In this document: piece after piece, positions 18,569 through 27,514 of the stretch | Layout of the letters: the number at the start of each line of letters is the position of its first letter | Numbering within the stretch: the first letter of the stretch is position 1 | From: Aquipseudomonas alcaligenes_A | GTDB lineage: Bacteria; Pseudomonadota; Gammaproteobacteria; Pseudomonadales; Pseudomonadaceae | Direction: 5' to 3' (one strand) | NCBI GenBank assembly: GCA_048595745.1 | Contig: CP184361.1 | DNA: 64,000 bases | The notes under the pieces: generated by a model | The model's database searches: none | Seen by the model: only the letters and a program-made list of their open reading frames with translations | What the model was told of the DNA's origin: nothing | Made by a program: the position numbers and the translations under genes

Positions 18569-19801
18569 CTACGCCTGCTGTGCGCTTTCCTTGTAGTGCC
18601 TGAGGGCTTGCAGGCGTTCGCCCTTCAGCGCTTCGCCCAGCTCTGCGCCCTTCAGGCCGCGCTCCAGCAGGGGCTGCACGTGCACCGCACGAGCTGCCTG
18701 CATGGCGCCGCGTAGGTACTCGGCCTGCGGGTAGGCGCGTTCCTCCAGGCCCAGACGGCCACGCGCGTCCATTTCGCAGGCGGCGATGAACTCCTCGAAG
18801 CGCTGCGGCCGGCGGTAGACGTCGAAGCTCTGCAGCAACTCCAGCAGGGTGTTGGCGCGCAGCTCCAGGGCACGATGACCGTGGGTGTGGTACTCGCCGA
18901 CCAGCAGGGCCAGTTCGGCGCAGTCGCGCGGTGCCTTGCAGCGCTGGTTGACCGCGTCGATCAGCTTGAGCCCGCGATGTTCGTGGGCGATGTGGCGTGG
19001 CCATTCGGCCGGCGGCGTACGGCCCTTGCCCAGGTCATGCAGCAGGCAGGCCCAGCGCACGCTCAGCGGCTGCTCATGCCGGGCGCACTGCTGCAGCACC
19101 ATCAGGCAGTGCACGCCGGTGTCCACCTCGGGGTGATGGGCTGCCGTCTGCGGGATGCCGAACAGGGCATCGAGTTCCGGCAGCAGCTCGGCCAGGGCGC
19201 CGCAGTCGCGCAGCACCTGGATGAAGACATCGGGGCGCGGCTCCATCAGCGCGCGGGAGATTTCCTTCCAGCTGCGTTCCGCGGTGAGCGCGCGCAGTTC
19301 GCCGGATTCGGCGAGCTGACGCATCAGCGCCAGGGTTTCCGGCGCCACGCTGAAGCCCAGCGGTGCGTAGCGCGCGGCGAAACGGGCGACGCGCAGCACG
19401 CGCAGCGGGTCCTCGGCGAAGGCCGGGGAGACATGGCGCAGGAGGCGCGCTTCAAGGTCACGCTGGCCGCCGTAGGGGTCGGTGATATGGCCCTGATCGT
19501 CCTCGGCCATGGCATTGATGGTCAGGTCGCGGCGGATCAGGTCTTCTTCCAGCGTCACTTCCGGGCTGGCGTGGAAGGTGAAGCCGCCATAACCTTGGCC
19601 GGTTTTGCGCTCGGTGCGGGCGAGGGCGTATTCCTCGCCGCTGTCGGGATGCAGAAAAACCGGGAAGTCGGCGCCCACCGGGCGAAAGCCCTGGGCCTGC
19701 ATGGCTTCGGCGCTGGCGCCGACCACCACCCAGTCGATATCGCTGACGGGCCGGCCGAGCAGGCGGTCGCGCACGGCGCCGCCGACTTTGTAGATCTGCA
19801 T
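18569..19801 (-). CDS. cca: CCA-adding tRNA nucleotidyltransferase with HD domain
   Basis: The protein has 410 residues, the length of E. coli-type Cca. It adds or repairs the 3' CCA of tRNAs. The N-terminal nucleotidyltransferase domain shows GGAVRDRLLGRPVSDIDWVV with the DxD pair, then RRDLTINAMA and the template-binding ERSWKEISRAL region. The C-terminal HD phosphohydrolase domain (HHPEVDTGVHCL, LLHDLGKGRTP) is intact, giving the bifunctional form. The gene converges on folK with 16 bp between stops and leaves 65 bp to the SpoVR gene upstream. Confidence 0.95.
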   Translation of the reverse strand: MQIYKVGGAVRDRLLGRPVSDIDWVVVGASAEAMQAQGFRPVGADFPVFLHPDSGEEYALARTERKTGQGYGGFTFHASPEVTLEEDLIRRDLTINAMAEDDQGHITDPYGGQRDLEARLLRHVSPAFAEDPLRVLRVARFAARYAPLGFSVAPETLALMRQLAESGELRALTAERSWKEISRALMEPRPDVFIQVLRDCGALAELLPELDALFGIPQTAAHHPEVDTGVHCLMVLQQCARHEQPLSVRWACLLHDLGKGRTPPAEWPRHIAHEHRGLKLIDAVNQRCKAPRDCAELALLVGEYHTHGHRALELRANTLLELLQSFDVYRRPQRFEEFIAACEMDARGRLGLEERAYPQAEYLRGAMQAARAVHVQPLLERGLKGAELGEALKGERLQALRHYKESAQQA

Positions 19802-19866
19802 GAATGAAGTCCTCCGTTGCCGCGGAGGATAAGCGAAAAGCGCCGGGCGAGGCGCTCATCCGGCCG

Positions 19867-21423
19867 TCAGATGGGCGGAATCACCAGGTCCAGACGCGGG
19901 TAGTCGTTGTCCTCGCTGTGCTCGCTGCGCGGCGGCACGTGCTGGACGCCGACGATCTGATCGCCGCGCAGGCTTTCCAGGTGGATGTCGAAGCCCCACA
20001 GGCGGTGCAGGTGCTTGAGCACTTCCTGGGTCGAGTCGCCCAGCGGTTTGCGATCGTGCTGGAAGTGGCGCAGGGTCAGAGAGCGATCACCGCGGCGATC
20101 CACGCTCCAGATCTGCACGTTGGGCTCGCGGTTGCCCAGGTTGTACTGGGCGGCCAGGGTCTCGCGGATCTGCCGGTAACCGGGCTCGTCGTGGATGGCG
20201 GGAATCAGCAGGTCGTCCTTCTGGTCGTCGTCGAGCACGCTGAACAGCTTGAGGTCGCGGATCACCTTGGGCGAGAGGAACTGCAGAATGAAGCTCTCGT
20301 CCTTGAAGTTGGCCATGGCGAACTTGAGGGTGCTCAGCCAGTCGCTGCCGGCGATGTCCGGGAACCAGCGCTTGTCCTCCTCGGTGGGGTGTTCGCACAT
20401 GCGACGCAGATCGCTGTAGATGGCGAAACCCAGGGTGTAGGGGTTGATGCCGCTGTAGTAGGGGCTGTCGAAGCCGGGCTGGTAGATGACCCCGGTGTGT
20501 GACTGCAGGAACTCCATCATGAAGCCTTCGGTGACCAGGCCTTCATCGTACAGGTCGTTCATCAGGGTGTAGTGCCAGAAGGTCGCCCAGCCCTCGTTCA
20601 TCACCTGGGTCTGGCGCTGCGGATAGAAGTACTGGGCGATCTTGCGCACGATGCGGATCACCTCGCGCTGCCAGGGCTCCAGCAGCGGCGCGTGCTTCTC
20701 CAGGAAGTACAGGATGTTTTCCTGCGGCTCGGCCGGCCAGCGCTTGCTGTCCTGATCGTGGCCCTTGCTGGCGCTCTTGGGGATGGTGCGCCAGAGGTCG
20801 TTGATCTGCTTCTGCAGGTGCTCCTCGCGCTCCTTCTGGCGGCGCCGTTCTTCTTCGGCGGAGATCGGGTAGGGGCGCTTGTAGCGGTCCACGCCGTAGT
20901 TCATCAGGGCGTGGCAGGAGTCGAGCAGCTCTTCCACGGCGTCGATGCCGTGGCGCTCCTCGCACTGCATGATGTACTGCTTGGCGAACACCAGGTAGTC
21001 GATGATCGAGCTGGCGTCGGTCCAGGTGCGGAACAGGTAGTTGCCCTTGAAGAAGCTGTTGTGGCCGTAGCAGGCATGGGCGATCACCAGGGCCTGCATG
21101 CACATGGTGTTCTCTTCCATCAGGTAGGCGATGCAGGGGTCGGAGTTGATCACGATCTCGTAGGCCAGGCCCATCTGCCCGCGCGAGTAGCCTTTCTCGG
21201 TGGCCAGGAAGTGCTTGCCATAGGACCAGTGGTGATAACCCAGCGGCATGCCGACCGAGGCGTAGGCGTCCATCATCTGCTCGGCGGTGATTACCTCGAT
21301 CTGGTTGGGGTAGGTGTCCAGCGCATAGCGCTCGGCGATGCGCGCGATCTCCTTGTCGTACTGGCGGATCAGGTCGAAGGTCCATTCCGAGCCGGTGGAG
21401 AGGGGCTGGCGTCTGGCGCTCAT
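19867..21423 (-). CDS. SpoVR family protein (YcgB-like)
   Basis: The protein has 518 residues starting at ATG 21423 (MSARRQPLSTGSEWTFDLIR). The long N-terminal region carries the SpoVR signature: HHWSYGKHF, the acidic/His blocks VIAHACYGHNSFFK and MNEGWATFWHYTLMND, and GINPYTLGFAIYSDLRR. The HACYGH and NEGWATFWHY elements resemble metal-binding motifs. The biochemical role is unknown; B. subtilis SpoVR affects spore cortex. It is the last of three genes in the order YeaG kinase, YeaH, SpoVR, a set conserved across Pseudomonas and enterics and induced by stress or starvation, with 10 bp to the YeaH gene. Confidence 0.9.
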   Translation of the reverse strand: MSARRQPLSTGSEWTFDLIRQYDKEIARIAERYALDTYPNQIEVITAEQMMDAYASVGMPLGYHHWSYGKHFLATEKGYSRGQMGLAYEIVINSDPCIAYLMEENTMCMQALVIAHACYGHNSFFKGNYLFRTWTDASSIIDYLVFAKQYIMQCEERHGIDAVEELLDSCHALMNYGVDRYKRPYPISAEEERRRQKEREEHLQKQINDLWRTIPKSASKGHDQDSKRWPAEPQENILYFLEKHAPLLEPWQREVIRIVRKIAQYFYPQRQTQVMNEGWATFWHYTLMNDLYDEGLVTEGFMMEFLQSHTGVIYQPGFDSPYYSGINPYTLGFAIYSDLRRMCEHPTEEDKRWFPDIAGSDWLSTLKFAMANFKDESFILQFLSPKVIRDLKLFSVLDDDQKDDLLIPAIHDEPGYRQIRETLAAQYNLGNREPNVQIWSVDRRGDRSLTLRHFQHDRKPLGDSTQEVLKHLHRLWGFDIHLESLRGDQIVGVQHVPPRSEHSEDNDYPRLDLVIPPI

Positions 21424-21433
21424 GGGGCGTTCC

Positions 21434-22705
21434 TCAGGTGACCATGCGGCGCTGGAACAGCTCGCGGAACACCGGGTAGATGTCGGCGGCGGAAACCAGC
21501 TGCTGCTGGGCGAAGGAGGAGGGGAAGGTCTCGCTGACCTGTTCATACTCGTACCACAGCGCCTGATGCTCGCGCGGGGTGATCTCGACGTAGGTGAAGT
21601 ACTGCATGAACGGCATGATCTGGTTGATCAGGATGTCGCGGCAGACCGGCGAGTCGTCGTTCCAGTTGTCCCCGTCGGAAGCCTGGGCGCCGTAGATGTT
21701 CCATTCGTTGACCGGGTAGCGCTCGGCCATGATCTCCTGCATCAGCTTGAGCGCACTGGAGACGATGGTGCCGCCGGTTTCCCGGGAATAGAAGAACTCC
21801 TCTTCGTCGACTTCTTTGGCGCTGGTGTGGTGGCGGATGAACACCACCTCGATGCGTTCGTAGTTCCGCTTGAGGAACAGGTAGAGCAGGATGAAGAAGC
21901 GCTTGGCGATGTCCTTGGTGGCCTGGGTCATGGAGCCGGAGACGTCCATCAGGCAGAACATAACCGCCTTGGAGCTGGGGTTGGGCTGCTTCACCAGCAG
22001 GTTGTACTTGAGGTCGAAGGTATCGAGGAACGGCACGCGGTGGATGCGCGCACTCAGGCGCTCGATCTCCGCTTCCACCGTCTGAATGTCGCCGAAGTTG
22101 TCCGGCTCCTCGCGGCGCAGGCGCTCCAGCTCGGCCTTGGCCTCGCGCAGCTTGGCGCGGCTGGAGCCGGACAGGGCGATGCGGCGGGCATGGGCCGAAC
22201 GCAGGGTACGGACGATATTGATGCGCGAGGGGTTGCCCTCGTTGCTGATGCCGGCACGCACCGTCTTGAAGGTGTCGGTGCCGGTTAGGTGGCGCTTGAT
22301 CAGGTTGGGCAGCTCCAGGTCCTCGAACATGAAGTCGAGGAATTCCTCCTGGGTGATCTGGAACACGAACTCGTCCATGCCTTCGCCGGAGTTGCTCGCC
22401 TTGCCGGAACCCCGGCCACCGCCACCACCTTGCGGGCGTTGCACATGGTCGCCGGCGTTGAACTCCTTGTTGCCGGGATGGACGACGGTCTGCCGACCGC
22501 CGCGGCCGTGATGCAATACTGGCTCATCGATGTCGCGGCCGGGAATGCTGATCTGCTCGCCGTGCTCCATGTCGGTGATGGAGCGCCGACTGACCGCCTC
22601 TTCGACGGCCTTCTTGATGTGCTCACGGTAGCGCCGCAGGAAGCGCTGGCGGTTTACCGTGCTCTTGTTCTTGCCGTTCAGGCGCCGGTCGATCACATAG
22701 CTCAT
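21434..22705 (-). CDS. yeaH: DUF444 protein with VWA-like domain (YeaH)
   Basis: The protein has 423 residues. The N-terminus is basic and charged (MSYVIDRRLNGKNKSTVNRQ), followed by a Gly-rich linker (about 85-105). The C-terminal half is a von Willebrand A-like fold with a MIDAS start, MFCLMDVSGSMTQATKDIAK, that keeps the DxSxS metal site. The family partners the YeaG/PrkA kinase in starvation response, but its molecular activity is not established. It sits in the same leftward operon as the YeaG gene (116 bp upstream) and the SpoVR gene (10 bp downstream). Confidence 0.9.
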   Translation of the reverse strand: MSYVIDRRLNGKNKSTVNRQRFLRRYREHIKKAVEEAVSRRSITDMEHGEQISIPGRDIDEPVLHHGRGGRQTVVHPGNKEFNAGDHVQRPQGGGGGRGSGKASNSGEGMDEFVFQITQEEFLDFMFEDLELPNLIKRHLTGTDTFKTVRAGISNEGNPSRINIVRTLRSAHARRIALSGSSRAKLREAKAELERLRREEPDNFGDIQTVEAEIERLSARIHRVPFLDTFDLKYNLLVKQPNPSSKAVMFCLMDVSGSMTQATKDIAKRFFILLYLFLKRNYERIEVVFIRHHTSAKEVDEEEFFYSRETGGTIVSSALKLMQEIMAERYPVNEWNIYGAQASDGDNWNDDSPVCRDILINQIMPFMQYFTYVEITPREHQALWYEYEQVSETFPSSFAQQQLVSAADIYPVFRELFQRRMVT

Positions 22706-22821
22706 GACTTCTCCTTAGAACCCGCCCCCGGCAGCGAGCCGGCGAGCAGGTTCATGGCACGCTCGCCCTTGCGGACGCGCGGCGACCGGCGCCGCGGTCT
22801 TGCCGCGACGCCGATGGCAGA

Positions 22822-24744
22822 CTACTGCGACTTGCGCACCCGCAGGTACCATTCCGACAGCAGGCGCACCTGCTTCTCGGTGTAGCCGCGCTCGACCATG
22901 CGTTTGACGAAGTCGTTGTGCTTCTGCTGATCCTCCTTGCTGGCCTTGGCGTTGAAGCTGATGACCGGCAGCAGGTCCTCGGTGTTGGAGAACATCTTCT
23001 TCTCGATGACCACCCTCAGCTTCTCGTAGCTGAGCCAGGTGGGGTTCTTGCCGTTGTTGTTGGCACGGGCGCGCAGCACGAAGTTGACGATCTCGTTGCG
23101 GAAGTCCTTCGGGTTGCTGATGCCGGCCGGTTTCTCGATCTTCTCCAGCTCCTCGTTGAGGGCCACTCGATTGAGAATCTCGCCGGTTTCCGGGTCGCGG
23201 TATTCCTGGTCCTGGATCCAGAAGTCGGCGTACAGCACATAGCGGTCGAAGATGTTCTGCCCGTACTCGCTGTAGGACTCCAGGTAGGCGGTCTGGATTT
23301 CCTTGCCGATGAACTCGATGTAGCGCGGCGCCAGGTACTCCTTGATGTAGCGCAGGTAGCGCTCGCGCATTTCGGCGGGGAACTGCTCCTGCTCGATCTG
23401 CTGTTCCAGCACGTACAACAGGTGTACGGGGTTGGCGGCGATCTCGTGCGGGTCGAAGTTGAACACCTTGGACAGGATCTTGAAGGCGAAGCGGGTCGAC
23501 AGGCCGTTCATGCCCTCGTCGACGCCGGCGCTGTCGCGGTATTCCTGGATCGACTTGGCCTTGGGATCGGTATCCTTGAGGTTCTCGCCATCGTAGACGC
23601 GCATCTTCGAGTAGATGTTGGAGTTCTCCGGCTCCTTCAGGCGGCTCAGTACGGAGAACTGCGCCAGCATCTTCAGGGTGTCCGGTGCGCAGTGGGCGTT
23701 GGCCAGCGAGCTGTTGATCAGCAGCTTGTCGTAGATGCGCACCTCGTCGGTGACGCGTAGGCAGTAGGGCACCTTGACGATGTAGATACGGTCGATGAAC
23801 GCTTCGTTGTTCTTGTTGTTGCGGAAGCTGTGCCACTCCGACTCATTGGAGTGGGCCAGGATGATGCCGCTGTAGGGCAGGCCGCCAAGGCCCTCGGTGC
23901 TGTTGTAGTTGCCCTCCTGGGTGGCCGTCAGCAGCGGGTGCAGCACCTTGATCGGTGCCTTGAACATCTCGACGAACTCCATCAGGCCCTGGTTGGCCCG
24001 GCACAGTGCGCCCGAGTAGCTGTAGGCGTCGGCGTCGTTCTGCGGGTATTCCTCGAGCTTGCGGATATCCACCTTGCCGACCAGGGCGGAGATGTCCTGG
24101 TTGTTCTCGTCGCCCGGCTCGGTCTTGGCGATGGCGATCTGGTTGAGGATCGAGGGGTGCAGCTTGACCACGCGGAACTTGCTGATGTCGCCGCCGAATT
24201 CGTTGAGGCGCTTGGTCGCCCAGGGCGACATGATCGAGCGCAGGTAGCGCTGCGGGATGCCGTACTCCTCTTCGAGGATCTTGCCGTCCTCGTCGGCGTT
24301 GAACAGGCCGAGCGGCGACTCGAACACCGGCGAGCCCTTGATGGCATAGAAGGGGATGTGTTCCATCAGCTGCTTGAGCTTCTCGGCCAGCGAGGACTTG
24401 CCGCCGCCCACCGGACCCAGCAGATAGAGGATCTGCTTCTTCTCCTCCAGGCCTTGGGCGGCATGGCGGAAGTAGGAGACGATCTGGTCGATGCACTCTT
24501 CCATGCCGTGGAAGTCGGCGAAGGCGGGATAACGACGGATCACCTTGTTGGAGAAGATTCGCGACAGCCGTGGGTCGGCCGAGGTGTCGAGCAGCTCGGG
24601 CGAACCTATGGCCATCAGCATGCGTTCGGCTGCGGTGGCATAGGCGCTGCGGTCGGTCTTGCACAGCTCCAGATATTCCTGCAGGGAATATTCTTCCTGC
24701 CGAGTCGCCTCGAAACGTTGCTGGAAGTGGCTGAATATACTCAT
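22822..24744 (-). CDS. yeaG: PrkA-type serine protein kinase with AAA+ domain (YeaG)
   Basis: The protein has 640 residues from ATG 24744 (MSIFSHFQQRFEATRQ). The N-terminal PrkA AAA domain carries Walker A GPVGGGKSS at 110-118. The C-terminal half (about 400-640) is the PrkA C-terminal domain, distantly like eukaryotic kinases. In E. coli YeaG supports adaptation to sustained nitrogen starvation and YeaH works in the same pathway (family knowledge). Here yeaG leads a three-gene leftward operon with the yeaH and spoVR-type genes. The 267 bp upstream should hold its promoter, but I found no convincing sigma-54, RpoS or AlgU site. Confidence 0.92.
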   Translation of the reverse strand: MSIFSHFQQRFEATRQEEYSLQEYLELCKTDRSAYATAAERMLMAIGSPELLDTSADPRLSRIFSNKVIRRYPAFADFHGMEECIDQIVSYFRHAAQGLEEKKQILYLLGPVGGGKSSLAEKLKQLMEHIPFYAIKGSPVFESPLGLFNADEDGKILEEEYGIPQRYLRSIMSPWATKRLNEFGGDISKFRVVKLHPSILNQIAIAKTEPGDENNQDISALVGKVDIRKLEEYPQNDADAYSYSGALCRANQGLMEFVEMFKAPIKVLHPLLTATQEGNYNSTEGLGGLPYSGIILAHSNESEWHSFRNNKNNEAFIDRIYIVKVPYCLRVTDEVRIYDKLLINSSLANAHCAPDTLKMLAQFSVLSRLKEPENSNIYSKMRVYDGENLKDTDPKAKSIQEYRDSAGVDEGMNGLSTRFAFKILSKVFNFDPHEIAANPVHLLYVLEQQIEQEQFPAEMRERYLRYIKEYLAPRYIEFIGKEIQTAYLESYSEYGQNIFDRYVLYADFWIQDQEYRDPETGEILNRVALNEELEKIEKPAGISNPKDFRNEIVNFVLRARANNNGKNPTWLSYEKLRVVIEKKMFSNTEDLLPVISFNAKASKEDQQKHNDFVKRMVERGYTEKQVRLLSEWYLRVRKSQ

Positions 24745-24983
24745 GACTGCACCTCGCTCGCTTGCGTGGAGCCGGCGCGGGGCATTCGGGCGGGTGCGCG
24801 GGAGGACGGCGGGTCGGCCGTTGAACATCCCCCTGAACACGACAAAGACGCTACCGATGGCCCGGAACCGGTGTGCCGGCTCTCCCTTCTGGATGGCCTC
24901 GTCTTAAGCGTAGTTCGGTTTCGCCGGCGTCAAGTGTGGCGAGAGGGTGACAAGGTGTTGCCGTTCGTCGGCAGGCTACGGCT

Positions 24984-25004
24984 GGCGCGGCTTTGCGCCG
25001 CGCC
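24984..25004 (-). terminator. hairpin downstream of glpE
   Basis: A perfect 8-bp stem (GGCGCGGC with GCCGCGCC, 5-base loop) begins 8 bp past the glpE stop. The T-run lies on the plus strand side (TTTTTT at 25008-25013), so on the minus strand the hairpin has no U-tail. It may work as a weak terminator or as a 3' stabiliser of the lptD-to-glpE group transcripts. Confidence 0.5.
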
Positions 25005-25011
25005 GGATTTT

Positions 25012-25341
25012 TTATTCGAGCTCGCTGCGCGATACCTGATCCGGGTATTGGCTGCGCCACAGCTCGAAGCCGCCGTCCAGGCTGTAGACCTCGGCAAAGC
25101 CCTGGTGTGCCAGGTAGGCGGCGGCGCTCTGGCTGGAGTTGCCGTGATAGCAGGTGACGATCAGCGGGTGATCGAAGTCGGCCTTGGCGATGAAGTCCGC
25201 CAGGCTGTGGTTGTCGAGATGGCTGGAGCCACTGATATGGCCGCTGGCGAAGCTCTGCGGGTCGCGGATATCCACGACCACGGCACCCTGCTCGCGCAGG
25301 GCCTGTGCCTGTTCCGGGGCAATGCGTTTGAATTCGCTCAT
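25012..25341 (-). CDS. glpE: thiosulfate sulfurtransferase GlpE (single-domain rhodanese)
   Basis: The protein has 109 residues from the ATG at 25341 (MSEFKRIAPEQAQALREQG). It is a single rhodanese domain with the active-site loop CYHGNSS, catalytic Cys64, typical of GlpE, which moves sulfane sulfur from thiosulfate to cyanide or thioredoxin. DIRDPQSFASGHISGS is the second rhodanese signature. Its ATG overlaps the apaH stop by 4 bp (25338-25341), so it ends the apaG-apaH-glpE run. Confidence 0.93.
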   Translation of the reverse strand: MSEFKRIAPEQAQALREQGAVVVDIRDPQSFASGHISGSSHLDNHSLADFIAKADFDHPLIVTCYHGNSSQSAAAYLAHQGFAEVYSLDGGFELWRSQYPDQVSRSELE

Positions 25342-26162
25342 CGGGCGATCTCCTTGCAGTCGCAGCGGTGTTTCTCGCCGCTGTCGATATTCATCAGGGT
25401 CATGGCGCCGCCCCACACGCAGCCGCTGTCCAAGGCGTGCAGGCCGGGTTCGTCGCAGTGGCCTTCCAGCGCTGCCCAGTGGCCGAAGATGATCTTCTGC
25501 CCGCGGGTCTTGCGCGAGGGCCAGCTGAACCAGGGGGCATAGCCAGGCGGGGCAGTGCCAACGCCTTCCTTGCTCTTCAGATCGAGGGTGCCGTCCTCGG
25601 TGCAGAAGCGCATGCGTGTGAAGTAGTTGGTGATCACCCGCAGGCGGGTGACACCGTGCAGGTCGCCGTCCCAGCAGGCCGGTTCGTTGCCGTACATGCC
25701 GTCGAGGAACAGCGGCAGGCGGGCGTCGTCACGCAGCACTTCCTCGACTTCGGCGGCGCGCTTGAGCGCCTTCTTCAGCGTCCACTGCGGCGCGATGCCG
25801 GCATGCACCAGGGCGATGTCGCGCTGCTCGTCGTAGTGCATCAGCTTCTGCTGGCGCAGCCACTCGAGGAGGTCGGCGCGGTCCGGCGCGTCGAGGATTT
25901 CCTGCAGGGTGTCGTGCTTCTTCAGCCGCTCGACATTGTGCGCCGCCGCCAGCAGGTGCAGGTCGTGGTTGCCGAGCACGCAGACCAGTGCCTCGCGCAT
26001 GGCGAACAGAAAGCGCAGGGTTTCCAGCGACTGTGGGCCACGGTTGACCAGATCGCCGACCAGCCAGAGTTTGTCCCGTGCTGGGTCGAAGGCGACGCGT
26101 TCGAGCAGGCACTGCAGTGGCTGCAGGCAGCCCTGCAGGTCGCCGACGGCATAGGTCGCCAT
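25338..26162 (-). CDS. apaH: bis(5'-nucleosyl)-tetraphosphatase, symmetrical
   Basis: The protein has 274 residues and splits Ap4A into two ADP, limiting this alarmone. The PPP-family metallophosphatase motifs are in order: GDLQGCLQPLQ, GDLVNRGPQS and GNHDLHLLA, then the distal His in VHAGIAPQW. Its start codon shares one base with the apaG stop (TGATG), and its stop overlaps the glpE start, so translation is coupled on both sides. The order rsmA-apaG-apaH is the same as in E. coli. Confidence 0.95.
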   Translation of the reverse strand: MATYAVGDLQGCLQPLQCLLERVAFDPARDKLWLVGDLVNRGPQSLETLRFLFAMREALVCVLGNHDLHLLAAAHNVERLKKHDTLQEILDAPDRADLLEWLRQQKLMHYDEQRDIALVHAGIAPQWTLKKALKRAAEVEEVLRDDARLPLFLDGMYGNEPACWDGDLHGVTRLRVITNYFTRMRFCTEDGTLDLKSKEGVGTAPPGYAPWFSWPSRKTRGQKIIFGHWAALEGHCDEPGLHALDSGCVWGGAMTLMNIDSGEKHRCDCKEIAR

Positions 26163-26542
26163 CAGTGCAGGGCCCCCGGTACGGCCAGGCGGAAGGGCGC
26201 GATGGTCGCATCGAAGCGTTTGCCATCGTCGGCGAGCATCTGGTAGCTGCCGTGCATGTTGCCGACCTTGGTCGCCATCACGGTGCCGCTGCTGTAGGTG
26301 TGGCGCTCACCCGGCTGCAGGTGCGGCTGCTGGCCGACCACGCCGGCGCCGCGCACCTCCTGCACACGGCCGTCGCCGTCGGTGATGATCCAGTGCCGGC
26401 TGAGCAGCTTGGCTGCCTCGCTGCCGGCGTTGTGGATGGTCACGGTGTAGGCGAAGGCGTAGCGGTTCTGCTCCGGGGTCGATTGCTCCGGCAGGTAGCG
26501 GGTTTCGACGCTGACGTCGATCTGGTAACGCGGGTCGGCCAT
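26162..26542 (-). CDS. apaG: ApaG protein (CorD family, FN3-like)
   Basis: The protein has 126 residues from ATG 26542 (MADPRYQIDVSVETRYLPEQ), the usual ApaG length. The family blocks YTVTIHNAGSEAAKLLSRHW, VVGQQPHLQPGERHTYSSG and GTVMATKVGNMHGSYQML are present. The fold is an immunoglobulin/FN3-like beta sandwich; a role in Co2+ resistance and Mg2+ efflux has been described for CorD, but no catalytic activity is known. It lies between rsmA and apaH in one operon, overlapping the apaH start by one base. Confidence 0.93.
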   Translation of the reverse strand: MADPRYQIDVSVETRYLPEQSTPEQNRYAFAYTVTIHNAGSEAAKLLSRHWIITDGDGRVQEVRGAGVVGQQPHLQPGERHTYSSGTVMATKVGNMHGSYQMLADDGKRFDATIAPFRLAVPGALH

Positions 26543-26573
26543 CTGGGAAAACTCGACAGGCTGGAAGGGCAGT

Positions 26574-27386
26574 TTAGTCCGCTTGTTCGGCGCTCTGGCG
26601 TGCGGCCAGCTGATCGGCCAGGCGCACGAAGGCAGCCAGGTCGAGCTGTTCCGGGCGCAAGCCGCCATCCACGCCGGCGGCCTCGATGGCCTCGGCCGGC
26701 AGCAGCTGCTTGAGCGTGTTGCGCAGGGTTTTGCGGCGCATGTTGAAGGCCTCGCGTACCAGGCGCTCGAGCAGGCGATGATCCTTGGCCGGGTGCGGCA
26801 GCACTTCGTGCGGCACCAGGCGAACGATGGCCGAATCGACCTTGGGCGGCGGATTGAAAGCGCCTGGCCCGACATTGAACAGATGCTCCACCCGGCAGTG
26901 ATACTGCACCATGATCGACAGGCGGCCCCAGTCGCCACCACCCGGCTCGGCGGCCAGGCGCTCCACTACCTCTTTCTGCAGCATGAAGTGCATGTCGCGG
27001 ATCAGCGGCGCGTTGTCCAGCAGGTGGAAGATCAGCGGCGTCGAGATGTTGTACGGCAGGTTGCCGACCACTCGCAGGCTGTGCGGCGCGGCCTGCAGGC
27101 GGGTGAAGTCGAACTTCAGGGCGTCGCCCTGGTTGAGGCGGAAGTTGGGGTTGCCACCGAACTTGGCCTGCAGGATGGGGATCAGGTCGAGGTCCAGTTC
27201 GATCACGTCGAGCTGCGCGCCGCTGCCCAGCAGACCTTCGGTCAGCGCGCCCTGGCCAGGACCGATCTCCAGCAGGCGCTCGCCTTCCCTGGCATGGATG
27301 GCGCGCAGGATGCGGTGGATGACCCCGGCGTCGTGCAGGAAGTTCTGGCCGAAGCGCTTGCGCGCGCGGTGTTGGTATTCGGACAT
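26574..27386 (-). CDS. rsmA: 16S rRNA A1518/A1519 dimethyltransferase
   Basis: The protein has 270 residues from the start at 27386 (MSEYQHRARKRFGQNFLHDA). A start seven codons earlier (27407) lacks family similarity. KsgA/RsmA dimethylates two adenosines in helix 45 during 30S maturation. SAM-binding motif I is GERLLEIGPGQGALTEGLL, the acidic motif II is VIELD, and the catalytic motif IV is VVGNLPYNISTPL (the NLPY element). It is in the conserved order surA-pdxA-rsmA-apaG-apaH, 31 bp before apaG. Confidence 0.95.
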   Translation of the reverse strand: MSEYQHRARKRFGQNFLHDAGVIHRILRAIHAREGERLLEIGPGQGALTEGLLGSGAQLDVIELDLDLIPILQAKFGGNPNFRLNQGDALKFDFTRLQAAPHSLRVVGNLPYNISTPLIFHLLDNAPLIRDMHFMLQKEVVERLAAEPGGGDWGRLSIMVQYHCRVEHLFNVGPGAFNPPPKVDSAIVRLVPHEVLPHPAKDHRLLERLVREAFNMRRKTLRNTLKQLLPAEAIEAAGVDGGLRPEQLDLAAFVRLADQLAARQSAEQAD

Positions 27387-27514
27387 GGGTACGGCTCCAA
27401 GCTTCAAGCCACAAGCTCAAAGCACAATGCAAAGAGCGGCAGTTTAGCAGCCAAGCGGCCAGGCTCTAAGCCTCCCGCGCCACAACCCGCGCGAGAAAAG
27501 CCTTGGGTCTGCGA

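Noticed and set aside
22706..22821. Small gene between the yeaH and yeaG genes
   Set aside because: The gap is 116 bp; no short frame has a ribosome site and a coherent sequence.
24745..25011. Sigma-54, RpoS or AlgU promoter upstream of yeaG
   Set aside because: I searched by eye for the TGGCAC-N5-TTGC and GAACTT/TCTGA patterns on the minus strand and found no convincing match.
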